The notes under the pieces are model-generated. The model was given only the letters and a program-made list of their open reading frames with translations. It was not told the origin of the DNA and searched no databases. 64,000 bases of DNA, taken from NCBI GenBank assembly GCA_948567375.1, contig OX419757.1:47923665-47987664 (forward strand), in the 5' to 3' direction. The position numbers and the translations under genes were made by a program. This document shows positions 22,069-33,706 of this stretch, piece by piece. Within the stretch, counting starts at the first letter, position 1, and each line of letters starts with the position of its first letter. Source of the DNA: Lunularia cruciata. Taxonomy: Eukaryota > Streptophyta > Marchantiopsida > Lunulariales > Lunulariaceae.

Positions 22069-23662
22069 TCTAGGTACCAATTTAACTAAAATTGAAAAAA
22101 AAAAACAAAATATACTATTCACTCATGTGATATATGATGGTGAGCTCTTTAAAAATCTGAAATATCTATTCTTCGCATCTCTCCTTCTTCCTCTCTTGTT
22201 TCCTCATGATGATAGAAATCATAGTTGCTTGAGTTAAAAAGGAATCAAAAGACAACACTAGATGAAAATAAGCCTCCCTAGATGTTTTAGTTTAACCAAA
22301 TTCCACAATTTCTCTTCCAAATTAGAGAAGAGTCTATTATTAAAAGGTGACAAGCCAATAGTGTGTCCAAACTTACATCATTTTTTCATGGTTTAAATTT
22401 AGATGGTGCTGTAGTTGTGCTATGGTTTAAATCTCTTGTTAAGCTCAAACCAATCAAGAGTTCTTGAGGATTAGCATTATCGCAATAGATAAGGAGAACT
22501 TAAAGACGACCTACTTATGTGAGTTGGATGATGTCTTCTCAAGCATCTAAAAAAAAGAGAAACTTATAGTGACCATACCTAAGTGCATTCCAACATCTTA
22601 TTATATCTGGCTTGGTGTGATACACTTTTTTGGTAGCCCATCAGGCATTTAATACTTGTTTTTTTGCTTCACATGGGTTAAAAGAAACACACACCAAATA
22701 TATATTCCAAAGGAAAGAGAAAAGGAGTACAAAGCATCAAGGCTGGGGAGAGTGAAACCACTTATAGCACCTAATGAAACACAAGGGTACACAAGCCGTA
22801 GCAAGACAAAGACACCCAAAACAGTCCCAAGGGGAGTCTATAAAGCAACCAGCTGAAAGTAACAAGGAAACTAATATGACTACTGGACTGTGTAATAAAG
22901 ATACTCTTATGGTATATCTTGAAAGTAAAGGCGGAGAGCCCTAACATGACATGCACTCCTACTATTGCTGCTTGTCTATGAAAACCCCATGCTTGAGAGT
23001 GTTGTAGTGTGAATGGGACTCTTTGTCTAAACTAAGAGGTGAGCATGGCTTGGAAGACCGCCATAGCTCCTCTCCTCTATGTGGAATCTTGTACTACTTC
23101 CCTAAGTAGTCCATCAGAATGGTGATGAAAGTGTCCAAAAATCTCTACCACCAAAGGAACAAAGGTATGGGAGGTGAGCCATGGTGCATAATAATTCTCC
23201 TTTCCTCAAGCTGCAATGGTTGCCATTGCTCTTACCTGAATGCGTGCTAGTACTAGTGTGTCTGCTTGTAGGGCATTCGCAACCCCCCATCATACAAAGT
23301 AAGCCAATCATACGTGAAGATGATGATATTTCCTCTCACCCGACATGGAGATTGTCTTGTTAAATCTAACTACTGCTTGCCCTGAACTTGGGACAGTGTA
23401 GATCAGAGGAGCTAAGCTAGTGTATCCCTAATGGCATCATGAACTTTGGTGTGCTCTCCTCCTATAACAAACCGTAGTAGATGTATGCCTTGTGTGTTGT
23501 ATGTGGAACCACATGTGCATTGGTTTGTATCTTACATTTAGGTGAGCTTGGCTCCATACCTTCTTAGGTGTGAAGCAAAAATACTCTTATCAAAAGAGAG
23601 AGGTATGGAACTAAGCTCCGGAGCCTTTCCTCCATAGAAAAGATTGATAGCTCGGTCAGATA
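22069..23662. other. No gene seen
   Basis: A+T-rich sequence with only short accidental frames. No LTR edge, zinc knuckle or transposase motif was found. It could be old decayed repeat or unique intergenic DNA. Confidence 0.5.
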
Positions 23663-23757
23663 ATGGTGCATCAATGAGGATGCTGGTGTATGCATACCAG
23701 CATACCATGCATGGTGCATCAATGAGGATGCTGGTATGCATACACGCTCACTGATAT
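23663..23757. repeat. 48-bp tandem duplication
   Basis: ATGGTGCATCAATGAGGATG occurs at 23663 and 23711, each followed by a TGCATAC-containing tail. This is a short direct duplication with few differences. Confidence 0.8.
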
Positions 23758-24990
23758 TTGTGTGAGTCTAATTGTGTTAACGTTGAGAGTGATGCGCGTA
23801 AATGGACTGTTAAAGGTTGCGAGCCTTAGATATATGCTGAATCCTTTGAAGTGCATAAATGTGAATCCTCCACAATGCATGAAACTTGAAACTTGCATGC
23901 AATATGTTTCTTTGTCCGCATGAGACAGGATTCAACAGTAGGTGGTTCCTTATTATCCGAAAGTTGTTTTAAGAACTCATCAAAAAAGGATAGAAGAGAA
24001 ATTGAGTTACTCATACCCACTAGATATTCTACCCTCACAAAATATGGTCCTCCATCTTCGAAGCAGATGTAGGCCATGGAAGAGCGCTTTCAAACAACAA
24101 AAGGGTCACTCTAACTTTGGGGTTACATGTGCTCCAGTAAGTGGGACGTTGAATTGAGGACGTACAAGTCCTACGGTATTGCACTTTATCTGCTGGAGTC
24201 ATTGGCCAATGCCAACCTATGGACCTTTCCGGAAAACAAGAGACAATATTTAAACGCGGAGAAATTAGCTGGACTTCCTATTTGTAGTTTAAGAGCTTTC
24301 CAAATTTTCAAACACTTTCAATGAAGGGTAAACTATGCACCTACTTTGCTTGTATGAGATTTACTTTTGAAACTAAGCTCCAATTTGATAGATATAGAAA
24401 TATACTTGAAGGTACTGTCTTTTCCCTTTAGGTGGTTGCAGAAGTAAAGAGACACACGTTTGCGAGGACCCATTTTGCATCGAGATCAAGCAACTTTAGA
24501 CATTTTAAGCAACGACAGCAAAGATATTGCCAAATTGGTTGCTTTGTTCACAATAACTTTGTCAGAAACTTACGTTGTCGATGAGCCTGAATTTCTAATT
24601 ATCTTACTTGTTTAGAGGTAATAAAACCATTGTAACTATTGTAACCAAAACCATAGTACCCTTGCTTGGTCAGTCATATCTTGTCCGGAAATGAGACGTG
24701 GATAAATTCTAAGGTTGAAAGCAGTCTTACTATAAATGTTTTGGGTTTGGGTGTTACATGAAGCTCAGAAGTCACTTACGCAACCACTTATAGCCGCATT
24801 CCTAACTTGGGTGAGGCATGCATCTGGCCAACAATGTATAGATTAACTCGTAATCGTATACTAAAGGTTACTCAAACTATATGCTAGAATGATTCCATAA
24901 CCGTCGAGGAACTACCTTGACTGAATCATGTGGTGTGCGACGTTTGTGTTTTGCATAAGAACTATCTTCATCCGCAAGAACAGTTTGGAT
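23758..24990. other. Low-copy-looking region, no gene supported
   Basis: Composition changes here: CG dinucleotides are more frequent than in the flanking elements. Around 24110-24330 a 65-codon frame is open, but its sequence matches nothing I recognise and it lacks conserved motifs. No second copy is in the window. Confidence 0.35.
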
Positions 24991-25310
24991 GAGAATATTG
25001 ACTCCATACGACCTTGAGCAACATGTCCGCACCTCGAGCAACATGTCGCGCACACACGCAGTATTTCACATTGCACATGATACTCGAGTCTCGATTCTGA
25101 ATCTGATCCGGGTAAACGCTGTCACAATTTCACTACTGAGGTATGTAGCAGCGCTTATGTGACTTAAGAGAGAATATTGACTCCTTATGATCTTGAGCAA
25201 CATGTCGCGCATACACACAGTAGTTCAACAATGCACCTGATACTCAAGTCTCGATTGTCAAGCTGATCCGGGTAAACGTTGTCACCATTCCACTACCGGG
25301 TACCAGCAGT
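24991..25310. repeat. 179-bp tandem duplication
   Basis: GAGAATATTGACTCC starts at 24991 and 25170. Both copies continue with a GAGCAACATGTC block, CGATACTC-type text and GATCCGGGTAAACG. Copy 1 also has an inner 17-bp duplication around GAGCAACATGTC. The copies are moderately diverged and non-coding. Confidence 0.85.
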
Positions 25311-26818
25311 AGCAAAATTTCGATGACTTAACAGGAAACCTGATTCTGAGAACTTCGCTGATGTATGCAAATTACGCTTACGTCAAGTGATGTGTTATAA
25401 CACCTGCCGTATTGGGTTGGAATCACTTGGGGTAAACAGAATAGAAAGCAAAGCAATGCAATGATGATTGCTGGTATTGGCAATATTTATATACTGCTTG
25501 AATAGGAACATTCTTGTAGCCTTTTAACTTACAATTAGCACCGACGGTGTGAATATTTATATATTCTATAGGAAGGACGTCAACTTTTTAACGAGAAGCC
25601 TGAGGCAGCTAAGAATAAGTTTGATATTTTTGGATAAATCTGGTAGGAGTCCAAACTCTAGCCCAACTACTTCCTTATTTTGCCAGGTCGAGTTGCAGCT
25701 ATGGTGTAGCCCGTAACCATGAGATCTAGAAGCGGTTATAGGCACATGTTCCTGGGAGATAGTTAGACACAAGTTACCTCATATTACTCCATTGACGTTC
25801 TCTCTCATTGCTCTCTCGATATATATAAATATTTTTTTACTCAGTATTTACGATAAGAACGTGAAAATAAAGTATGAAATATAAAGGCTAATTTGCAGAG
25901 CGCACTGGGCATAACACAACATGAGAACAGCTATTTTTGCTCAGAACAGCCGTGATGATGAAAAAGTGGTATTAATGAGAGCAAAATTGCATGGAAAGCG
26001 ACGTAGATCAGAAGGATGTAGGAACTTGATAACTCAAAAGAGACAGGATGATACGTGATTCTAGAGTTCGAGATAAAGTTTCGAACACTAAAATGACGTG
26101 ACATATTTTGAGGCAAATAGATTGCCATTTGGCTGTTACACATAATCACCAGCCTAACTAAAGCCACAAGCACTGAAATCATGATTATCACGCTACAGAT
26201 GTCTGAAGAGTCCTGTTCAAAACAGGCCGGTGCTTCCAAGAGATATTTTCATGTTCTCGTGGTTATTCAAATGTCATTTCTTGACATTCACATTCCGACT
26301 AAACCACTGCGCTTGTGAGAGACCCAACCCGTTGAAAACTGTGTGTAGGTATCTTATGTGTATAGGACAGTAATCGTGCTTTTGCTTGTGCGGATACAAG
26401 AGGGTTCCTTTCCTGCATGGATCTAGTGGCCATCATATATGCAGAGAAATCTTACACCATCTTCTTGGTGATGTGAATAAAGGGATATGAGTCCGAGTTG
26501 TAGGGAGCAAAAAGCAAGCTATGGTGGAAGTAAGGTACAGTATTTTGGTCGAAATTCTGTGCCCTCCTACAATTTTGGTGAGCTGCTAAAGTTGTGGTAC
26601 GTAGGAAATTGTGCATTAAATTTATTTTCCTAAATAATAAATTATCATTTATTTGTTTGCCAAGAAGCAGTGGATGGCACCCGCCTATTCTCGAGATCGG
26701 GAATAGGGGACAAGTGAAGATATTAAAGTTTTACACAGGTTAAGTAACTACTACATCTTTCCAAATATAAATACCTGGTAGCATCAATTTGGAGAATCAT
26801 AGTGATATCTTCGTGGTT
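25311..26818. other. No gene seen
   Basis: A 102-codon minus-strand frame (25931-26239) is open, but it has no recognisable motif and the surrounding sequence is A+T-rich. I do not support it as a gene. No retroelement ends were identified. Confidence 0.4.
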
Positions 26819-26964
26819 CAAGTGCACAGCTGAATACTGACTCAATAGGGCGTTTCAAAAATAGCTTTTTCACCTCCTGTCAAAATAAATACAAGTGCGA
26901 AGCTGAATGCAGACTCAATAAGGCTTTTCAAGAATAGCTTTTTTCCCCTCCTGTCAAAATAAAT
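26819..26964. repeat. 73-bp tandem duplication
   Basis: Copies 26819-26891 and 26892-26964, each starting CAAGTGC and ending CTGTCAAAATAAATA. They are about 90% alike by eye and lie in non-coding DNA. Confidence 0.85.
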
Positions 26965-27169
26965 ATGGGAAATTTGAAAATTTACTATACGGTCCCGGGT
27001 GAAAGATATTTGAGATCATTATGGGAAGAGTCCAGTCTCCGTAAACGATCGTCAGGGATCCAAAAGGTGACGTGTGGAGTTTTATGGCAGAATCATGTGA
27101 TCCCATTACTATTAATCATTTTCAATTAGTTTAATGGTTGTTAGAAATAGCTTGTGTGGCATGGTGATC

Positions 27170-27285
27170 TGTCATTGGGACGTTGACGACATGGGCAAAC
27201 AAGAGGAGTTTGGATTTGAAATGAGTTTGTCATTGGGACGTTGATGACCTTGGCAAACGAGAGGAGTTTGGATTTGAAATGAGTT
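27170..27285. repeat. 58-bp tandem duplication
   Basis: Copies start TGTCATTGGGACGTTGA at 27170 and 27228 and differ at only a few positions. The 121-codon minus-strand frame across them is explained by the duplication and is not called. Confidence 0.85.
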
Positions 27286-27729
27286 TGGCTCCCCATAGGG
27301 AATCCTCTTTCACATTTTACAAATTCCAGTCTTGAATCAGAACCAGAGAACTTGGGGTGGACAGCAGGTAGTTGTGTCAAGAGAACGAATAGATCTAGTA
27401 GCTTTAAGAGGGTTCTAATTAGATAAATGAATGCTATGTGACATGGAATGATTTGGAGCGGGAAGTCCCTTGTCTCGTATCTCTTAATGTAGCACGCGAG
27501 GAACAAAAGACAGAGCTAGTGATGTGAAGAAATCCAATTGGAGTGGAATGTGCACATTAGAGATGAGTAGTGAGTACAAAAAGAGAAGAGAAACTCGATT
27601 AGACAGGATCTGTGGATTGGTAGGGAAGTGGTAAAGAGATCCAATTACAAGAGGAGACTCCCAACTAAACTAAACCAAAAGAGAAAGATGATGAGTCTTG
27701 GGTCCAAGATAGAAGAGAGTGTTGTGTGA

Positions 27730-28010
27730 GGAAAAAATTATGAGGCACATTGCACATTGCCTTATGCAATTCCAAGTTGGAAGAGAGTGTGGAGTGAGAT
27801 TGAGATCAAGAGGCCTCGTGCAATTCCAAGCTAGAAGAGAGTGTGGAGGGAGGCACATTGCCTCATGCAACTCCAAGCGTGGAAGAGAGTGGTGCATGAG
27901 GCAGAGACAAGATCCTCCTCTCTCAAGCACATTGCCTCTTGTAACTCTTGCAAGCTTGAAGTGAGGCTTGAAGAGAATGTTGTTGTGAAGCAGATCCAAG
28001 ATCAGGAGAG
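27730..28010. repeat. Degenerate repeats of a GCACATTGCCTCATGCAA unit
   Basis: Three to four imperfect units of roughly 60-70 bp share GCACATTGCC, TGCAACTCCAAGC and GGAAGAGAGTG blocks. Order and spacing vary. No coding meaning was found. Confidence 0.65.
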
Positions 28011-28890
28011 CAAGAGAGAAAGATCACGAGGCAATGCAAAGAGATCCAAGTTTGAAAATCAAGTGATACTCTCCAAATTTAATAATTTCAATTTGAGTTT
28101 AATCTTTATTTGTAATCCAAGAAATCCATGGATTTTCCTCCTTGGTACATGTCCTTATGAATTTTATAAAAATATCAGTGTGGATGGAGTTGGTACATGT
28201 CCTTAGCAAGAGTCTAGCCTTGCTTGGGTCCATGTTTGATAGGATTAAGAGTTTAGTTTAGTGGATTTGATAGGAATAAGAGTTCATGTAGGTTAGTAGA
28301 GGGAGGTCAAGGAAAAAATAGAAATAAGAGTTCATGTGGTTTAGTAGGAGTCACATCGGAGTAGAGGTCAAGGAAAGAATACATGTAAAGGAAAATCAGA
28401 GGTCAAAACAAAACAATTTGTTTTGTCCTTAGAATTGATTTGACAATGAGAAATTATAAACAACATTGAGAGGAGTTAGAAATAAACTAGAAAGAAAATC
28501 ATGGGCTTTATTGTATTGTGTGTATATAGCTTTTATCATTAGCAAAGGGATGGAAAACAGAAATCAATTTTCAATAGGGGTAGAAAAGGAAAATCAATGT
28601 GTCCTCTATAGTCTCATATTAGTAAAAGTCACATAGAAGAATACATAGAACAAGGAAAAACACTCTTGGTAGTGGATAAGATGGATCTTTGATCTTTGTG
28701 GATGTTGCCAATGCACAAATATAGATGCATAGAGAAGAAAAAACATGTACATAGAATTTACACTTTGTAGAGGAGCTAAGAATCTACATAAAATTACGTG
28801 CTATAGGAGCAGAAAACCCACATAATAAGAGTACATGCTAGAGGATCTGAGAATCTACATAACAATACATGGTAGTAAAGGGTTTTAAGC
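28011..28890. other. No gene seen
   Basis: A+T-rich sequence with small local repeats (GGTACATGTCCTTA twice near 28145 and 28191; AATCTACATAA several times near 28790-28870). No coding frame and no element ends. Confidence 0.45.
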
Positions 28891-28979
28891 TTTTGTTGTG
28901 GAGTGTATAGAATGATTTTTAGAAGGTGGTGTTATAGATGCCATATTACTCAGTATGCCCCATATGAGCACAAGGTAGG

Positions 28980-29064
28980 AGTTGGAAAATGAGATCAAAA
29001 AGGTGATGCAAGCCTATTTAGCAATGTGGTAAAGTGAGGTTGAATTTGACATTGACATTAGGGA
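28980..29064 (+). pseudogene. PIF/Harbinger-like transposase, 5' fragment before the chromovirus
   Basis: The reading VEFDIDI at 29039-29059 continues into RDRFRDFDDMDEDD once the chromovirus 29065-45614 and one copy of AGGGA are removed. A TAA at 29030 and further stops show that the gene was already dead or has decayed since. The upstream limit is not defined. Confidence 0.5.
29060..29064. repeat. Target-site duplication AGGGA, left copy (right copy 45615-45619)
   Basis: AGGGA lies at 29060-29064 before TGTGAAAG and at 45615-45619 after the LTR end. This perfect 5-bp repeat unites the two distant LTRs into one insertion 16.5 kb wide. Confidence 0.88.
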
Positions 29065-29476
29065 TGTGAAAGAACAAGACCAAGGAGAGAAATAAGAGAA
29101 TGGAAGATCACATTGGGACACTTGAATGTGAGTAAACTCCAAATAGCTAGCATGAGCTTTGGTTTTGGTATTTAAAGAGAGCATACAAGGCTCTTGAGAA
29201 ACTTCCCAAGAAGCTTCCTTGAGCCACTTTCTTGGAGTGCAAGCCAAGTTAACCAAGAAGCTTCTCAAGAAGCTTCCTTCTAGAAGTTGCATACTTGGCT
29301 TGCTAGCTAAGCTAGTTGGAAGCTTCTAGAAGCTACTTACTTGGGGTGCAAGCTAAGTAGTCGGGAAGCTTCCCAAGAAGCTTCTTAGATACTTTTGGAC
29401 TATTCTAGGCTTATTTGGCCTATTCACTACTTTGTTAGCCCTAACTAACTTTGTTGCTAAACTTCATATTATTACA
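29065..29476 (-). repeat. 3' LTR of the chromovirus
   Basis: 412 bp; minus-strand start TGTAATAATATGAAG at 29476 and end CTTTCACA at 29065. It holds a TATA-like box (TATTTAAA on plus, 29169-29176) and eight GAAnnTTC-type motifs between 29198 and 29384. Relative to 45210-45614 there are many substitutions and small indels among the subrepeats. Confidence 0.8.
29198..29384. promoter_or_regulatory. Heat-shock-element-like cluster in the 3' LTR
   Basis: GAAACTTC 29198; GAAGCTTC at 29210, 29257, 29269, 29365 and 29377; TTCTAGAA 29278; and a perfect three-module GAAgcTTCtaGAA at 29319-29331. HSF-binding HSEs are built from nGAAn units in alternating orientation. The cluster is in U3, directly upstream (minus strand) of the TATA-like box. 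The motifs also belong to tandem AAGCTT subrepeats, so function is an inference. Confidence 0.5.
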
Positions 29477-29485
29477 TATTCCTTT
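29477..29485 (-). other. Polypurine tract of the chromovirus
   Basis: Minus-strand AAAGGAATA lies directly before the 3' LTR start TGTAATAATATG. It is short but correctly placed. Confidence 0.5.
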
Positions 29486-29521
29486 ACCACTAGTTGGTGA
29501 TGTCCTTGTTGCGATTGAAGC

Positions 29522-30660
29522 TTAAAACTCCTGGATGGCCATTTTTGCATTTTGGAGATGAGAAAGAGGTTCCCATGTGGCATCATGAAGAAGATACCCT
29601 TCCCAAAGGACCTTGTACTTTGTATGTTGTCGGTGGTCCCATTGAATGTGGCAACGTGCAAGGATACAATCAACTTCATATTCCTCATGATCATTGATAG
29701 AGATAGGAGGAGGAGGAGGTTGGATACAAGAGGGGGAAGAAGATAGATTATGGACAAAGGGTTTCAACTTGGAAATATGAAAGAATTGGTTGATGTGCAT
29801 ATGACAAGGCAAAGCAAGTTGATAAGCAACAAGAGAAATGAGGTGTGTGACTTCAAAGGGTCCCATCCAATTAGGAGCAAGTTTATGGACTTGGGTATCA
29901 AGTGGGAAGGATAGGTTACTAGATGAGAGCATGACTTTATCACCAACTTGAAAGGTGAGATCACGACGATGGTTGTCTGCATGTTGTTTTTGAAGGTTCA
30001 GGGCAACAAAGAGGTGAGATTTGGCTTGTTGGAGAGATTGGGATATGGTGGTCAAGGAGGCTAAATTATGAGAGACATGAGATGGAGGAGGAGCAAGAAA
30101 GGAATCTGGAACAAGTGGATCTTTGTCAAAATTGAGGAAGAAAGGAGAGAATCCGATGCTTGCCTATTTGGAATTATTGTATGCAAACTCCACAACTGCA
30201 AGACATTCATCCTAATTGGTATGATGAACATTGACAAAGGCACAAAGCATATCCTCCAAGGTGCAATTCATGCATTCAGTTTGCCCATCAGTTTGAGGAT
30301 AATAGGCCATGGACAAAGCAAGCTTGGTGCCAGGTATCTAGAGGAGTGCTTGTCAAAACTTTCCAATGAAGCAAGGATCACAGCCGGAGATGAGTACACA
30401 CGACATCCCATGATGCTTGAATATATTGTTGAAGTGGATCTATGCCAAGGTTGGAGCATCCATAGTATCAACGGTTGGTGCCAAATGAATTTTCTTACTA
30501 AGCTCATCCAAAAACACCACAATGGTTGTGTGACCTTACTTTGTCTTGGGCAAGGATGTGATGAGATTTAAGCTCACATGTTCCCAATGAGTAGATGGAA
30601 TGAGGAGTGGTTGAAGGAGTCCACTTGGTTTTTGTTTACTAGCCTTGTTACATTGGCAGC
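29522..30660 (-). pseudogene. Chromovirus integrase core remnant and C-terminal chromodomain
   Basis: The frame 29522-30055 is open: residues 36-41 QVGDKV, 58-69 with the GPF motif of the integrase C-terminal module (WMGPFEV), 95-98 SKLK, and residues 124-177 a chromodomain (YEVDCIL ... YKVLWEGY ... ATWEPLSHL). The aromatic and WEGY/WEP positions are kept. Upstream (30060-30660) is the catalytic core, readable only in pieces with stops. A chromodomain binds methylated histone tails in this lineage. The chromodomain part looks less damaged than the catalytic core. Confidence 0.75.
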
Positions 30661-30691
30661 TCTCACATGATTGGACAAACTCCCAAACATC

Positions 30692-31093
30692 TCATGCCAT
30701 ATTGGGCCACCACCATTTGCGTTGGAGGGTATCCAAGGTCTTTTCCACACCCATGTGACCAGCAATTGGTAAATCATGGGCTTCTTGAAGGCACACAAAT
30801 TGGAGATCACCTTTGGCTAGAACATAGATCCGGTCCTCATGGAATAGAAGGCCTTCCTTATAGGATACGTTATTGGTCTCCTTGTTGTATGCTACAAGAT
30901 GACCTTGTACCATCTGAAAGAAAGGATCTCGTTGTAGAGTTGTTTGAAACTCAATTTGGACTTTGGAGTCAATGGATACCATCATAATTGCCATTGTAAT
31001 GAGAGGAAGAGACTTAAAATCAGGTTTTTGTGATAGGGCATCAGGGATGACATGGAATTGACCGGGATTGTACTCAATTTTGATGTCAAACAA
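30692..31093 (-). pseudogene. Chromovirus RNase H end and integrase zinc-binding region
   Basis: A 133-codon frame begins with the RNase H tail (IEYNPGQFHVIPDALS, the usual PG...N/ADALSR motif) and continues through the tether into the integrase N-terminal region (HDLPIAGHMGVEKTLDTL, then RKWWWPNM). The first His of the HHCC finger is present (H in AGHMG). The Cys pair lies beyond the frame end. The order RNase H then integrase is the Ty3/gypsy order. Confidence 0.75.
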
Positions 31094-32328
31094 CTATAGT
31101 TGCTCCTCCCATTGATGAAGTTGACTTTTCATGTGTTTCAAATGTAATGTTGCAACAAGGGCTTGTGATTAGTTTGCATGACTACTTGTTTCCCCAAGAG
31201 AAAATGCCTCCATACCTTGGAGGCATATACCATTGCTAGTTGTTCCCAATCCTAAGCACAATAATTCCTTACCATTGTATATAGTCTACAAGATACAAAG
31301 GCAATGGGATGCAATCCATCTATGAATTCTTGTTGCAACACAGCTCCAATTGCAAAGTAAGAAGCATCAAAATCAACCACACATGATAGTTGAGGATTAT
31401 ATGGTTGAAGACTTGGTCTTGAAGACACCATACGTTTCAGCTTTTGAATGCTTCTTTGTGCTTACTAGTCCATTGAAAGCTTTGGTTCTTCTCCAAGAGA
31501 TCATTCAATGGTGCGGCCACATGAGCATAGCAGCAGATGAACCATTGGTAAAATCTAGCCAATCCATTAAATGCTCATAATTTTGTAGCATCCTTTAGAA
31601 TAGGCCAATCAATGATGGCCTTGATCTTCTCCTTTTCCATCTTGATCCCCTCCAATGAGATCTTGTGACCCAAGAAGGTAATTTCCTTTTGCCAAAAGGC
31701 ACATTGTGGCTTCTTGCAATAAAACTTCCATTGTTGTAGTCATCTTAGGACTTCTTGCATGTGATTCATATGTTCTGCCTCTGTCTTGCTATAAATTAAG
31801 ATATCATCCAAGAACACCACCACGTACCAATCCAACAATCCATCCAACACCTAATGCATCTAATCCATGAAGACTATTGGAGCATAAGTGAGCCCAAAAG
31901 GCATAACTCTCTACTCAAAATGTCATTTTCAATCCTCTCTATCAATAGAGATTTGCCAATAGCCACTACAAAGATCCAACATAGAGAAGTATCATGCTCC
32001 ACTCAATTGATCAAGCAAGTCATCAATTGAAGGCAAGGAGTATGCATTCTTCACTATTTTTTTTATTGAGCCCACAATAATCAATACAGAAACAAAGTCC
32101 TCCATCCTTCTTTGGAATGAATAGTATCAGTGTTCCCCAAGGAGATGTACTATGTTGTATGAAATCCTTCTCCAACAACTCCATGAGTGTTGTTTGCAAC
32201 TCCTCCAACTCCTTTGGTGAGAGCCAATAGATTGGTCTACTTACTTGAGTACTCCTTGGTAATAACTCAATCTTGAAGGGCATACCATGATTAGAATATA
32301 ATCCCTTTGGTAGATAATCTAGAAACAC
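31094..32328 (-). pseudogene. Chromovirus reverse transcriptase and RNase H remnant
   Basis: The start is readable at 32023-32328: FLDYLPKGL, then PRSTQVSRPIYWLSPKELEE and SPWGTLILFIPKKDGGL, the first RT motifs. The catalytic box FLDDILIYSK is encoded on the minus strand with its two Asp codons at 31808-31803. Several stops and indels split the frame between 32020 and 31100. It is inactive. Confidence 0.7.
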
Positions 32329-32340
32329 ATTTGCAAACCC

Positions 32341-32859
32341 CTATACTATTGAATCAACCATTGCTTGATGAGGCTCATGACTCTCTTCAAATTTTCCTAG
32401 TGCAATTGGCTTGATCCACACCACAAAAATAGATGTATCTTCTTCTAAAGTTTGCTCTATGCCTACTTTCCTTACAAACGTCCCATCTTGGGAACTCTCT
32501 TCCTCCAAAGCTTGCTCTATGGCTGCTTTCTTTACCAACTTCCCATCTTGAGACAAGTCACTGTTAGGTGTCTTACTCAAAGGTGCAAAACAACCTAATT
32601 GGAAATTACTACCTAGGTGTTGTAATTGAATTTGTCGTCTAGTCCAATTGAATCTACGTTCAAGCCAAGGTAGTCCTAGAATGACATCATAGTGTAGAGG
32701 TGCTACTATAAACCTCATATACTCCAAATAATCCTTCCCAATCTTGGAGGTAACATGATATAAGGTACGGAATGTAGAACTCTTTCTACCATCCACCATC
32801 ATCAATCTACTTCCAATTACTGGCTTGATAGGAATACTCAATTCCTTGGCTAATTGCAT
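32341..32859 (-). pseudogene. Chromovirus protease region
   Basis: A 172-codon frame whose N-terminal half (IGSRLMMVDGRKSS ... FIVAPLHYDVILGLPWLE) matches the protease of the 10763-12514 fragment. The catalytic loop just upstream reads CDRGCR where a DSG is expected. A pair of 60-bp repeats (SQDGKLVKKAAIEQALEE and SQDGTFVRKVGIEQTLEE) forms the linker to RT; the other copy has three such units. The LTR-D insertion point is at 32906/32907, upstream of this frame. Confidence 0.7.
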
Positions 32860-33706
32860 AGATATTCAATTCTTTGAACCAAAATCCTACAACCACGATC
32901 ACATATTGTGACAACCCAGCAAATATTAGTTTTGTGGTAATCAGGTAAGTAAAGTTTGTTCCTGTAGAGATACCGGTCAAAAATGTCCAAATACAAAGTC
33001 AAATATCACTAATGTGGTTCTTCTTAATTTCTTCTTTAGACTCTTGAGTAGAAACCACACCCAATAGATAGTAACAAGCATTGACTTGCAGTCTTGTCAT
33101 GAATAAGCACTCTTAATCACAAATCCATCAAATCTTTCCAAACAACCTTGATTGTGCTGATTCAATCTCTCCCAAAAATAGCTACTTCACTGCAAAACAA
33201 CTTTGCCTCAAAATTATATTCCACCCCTCCACTAAAGGCACAACTTCCTCCATTAGAAATTGCTTCACATCAACTCAATGCTGCACTCAACAATTGCAGA
33301 ATACTACCAACACTACAATTCCTTTTAGATATATCAAGGCATTGCTTTGATTGCACTTCACTCATGATCAAACACACAAAATGAAGATCATGGTTGTGGA
33401 ATCCAACATCCAACAAGCACATTGACTTGCACTTTGAAATTCTCCCAACACTCACAAACACAAACACATAGCTGATACCTAGAATTAAGCTCAAACAACG
33501 AGCACTGCTTCACAACACTTTGCTTTATCTGTTCTCACAATTATGAGCACTAAACAAAATGGTACTGCAAATGCTACCTTTAAATAGGCAAATCACTTGA
33601 TAGTTATCTAACTTCCTAAACTACTTCGTAACAACTTTACCAACTTGCAGATCCAAAATGACAATGCACCTCTTCATATTTGCCCTTCGAAATCTCAAAT
33701 CTGTTA

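Noticed and set aside
25931..26239. 102-codon minus-strand ORF with hydrophobic stretches
   Set aside because: No conserved motif, no neighbouring gene structure and no second copy. Hydrophobic text is common in A+T-rich non-coding frames.
27141..27506. 121-codon minus-strand ORF
   Set aside because: It runs across a 58-bp tandem duplication and has no recognisable motif; an accidental frame is more likely.
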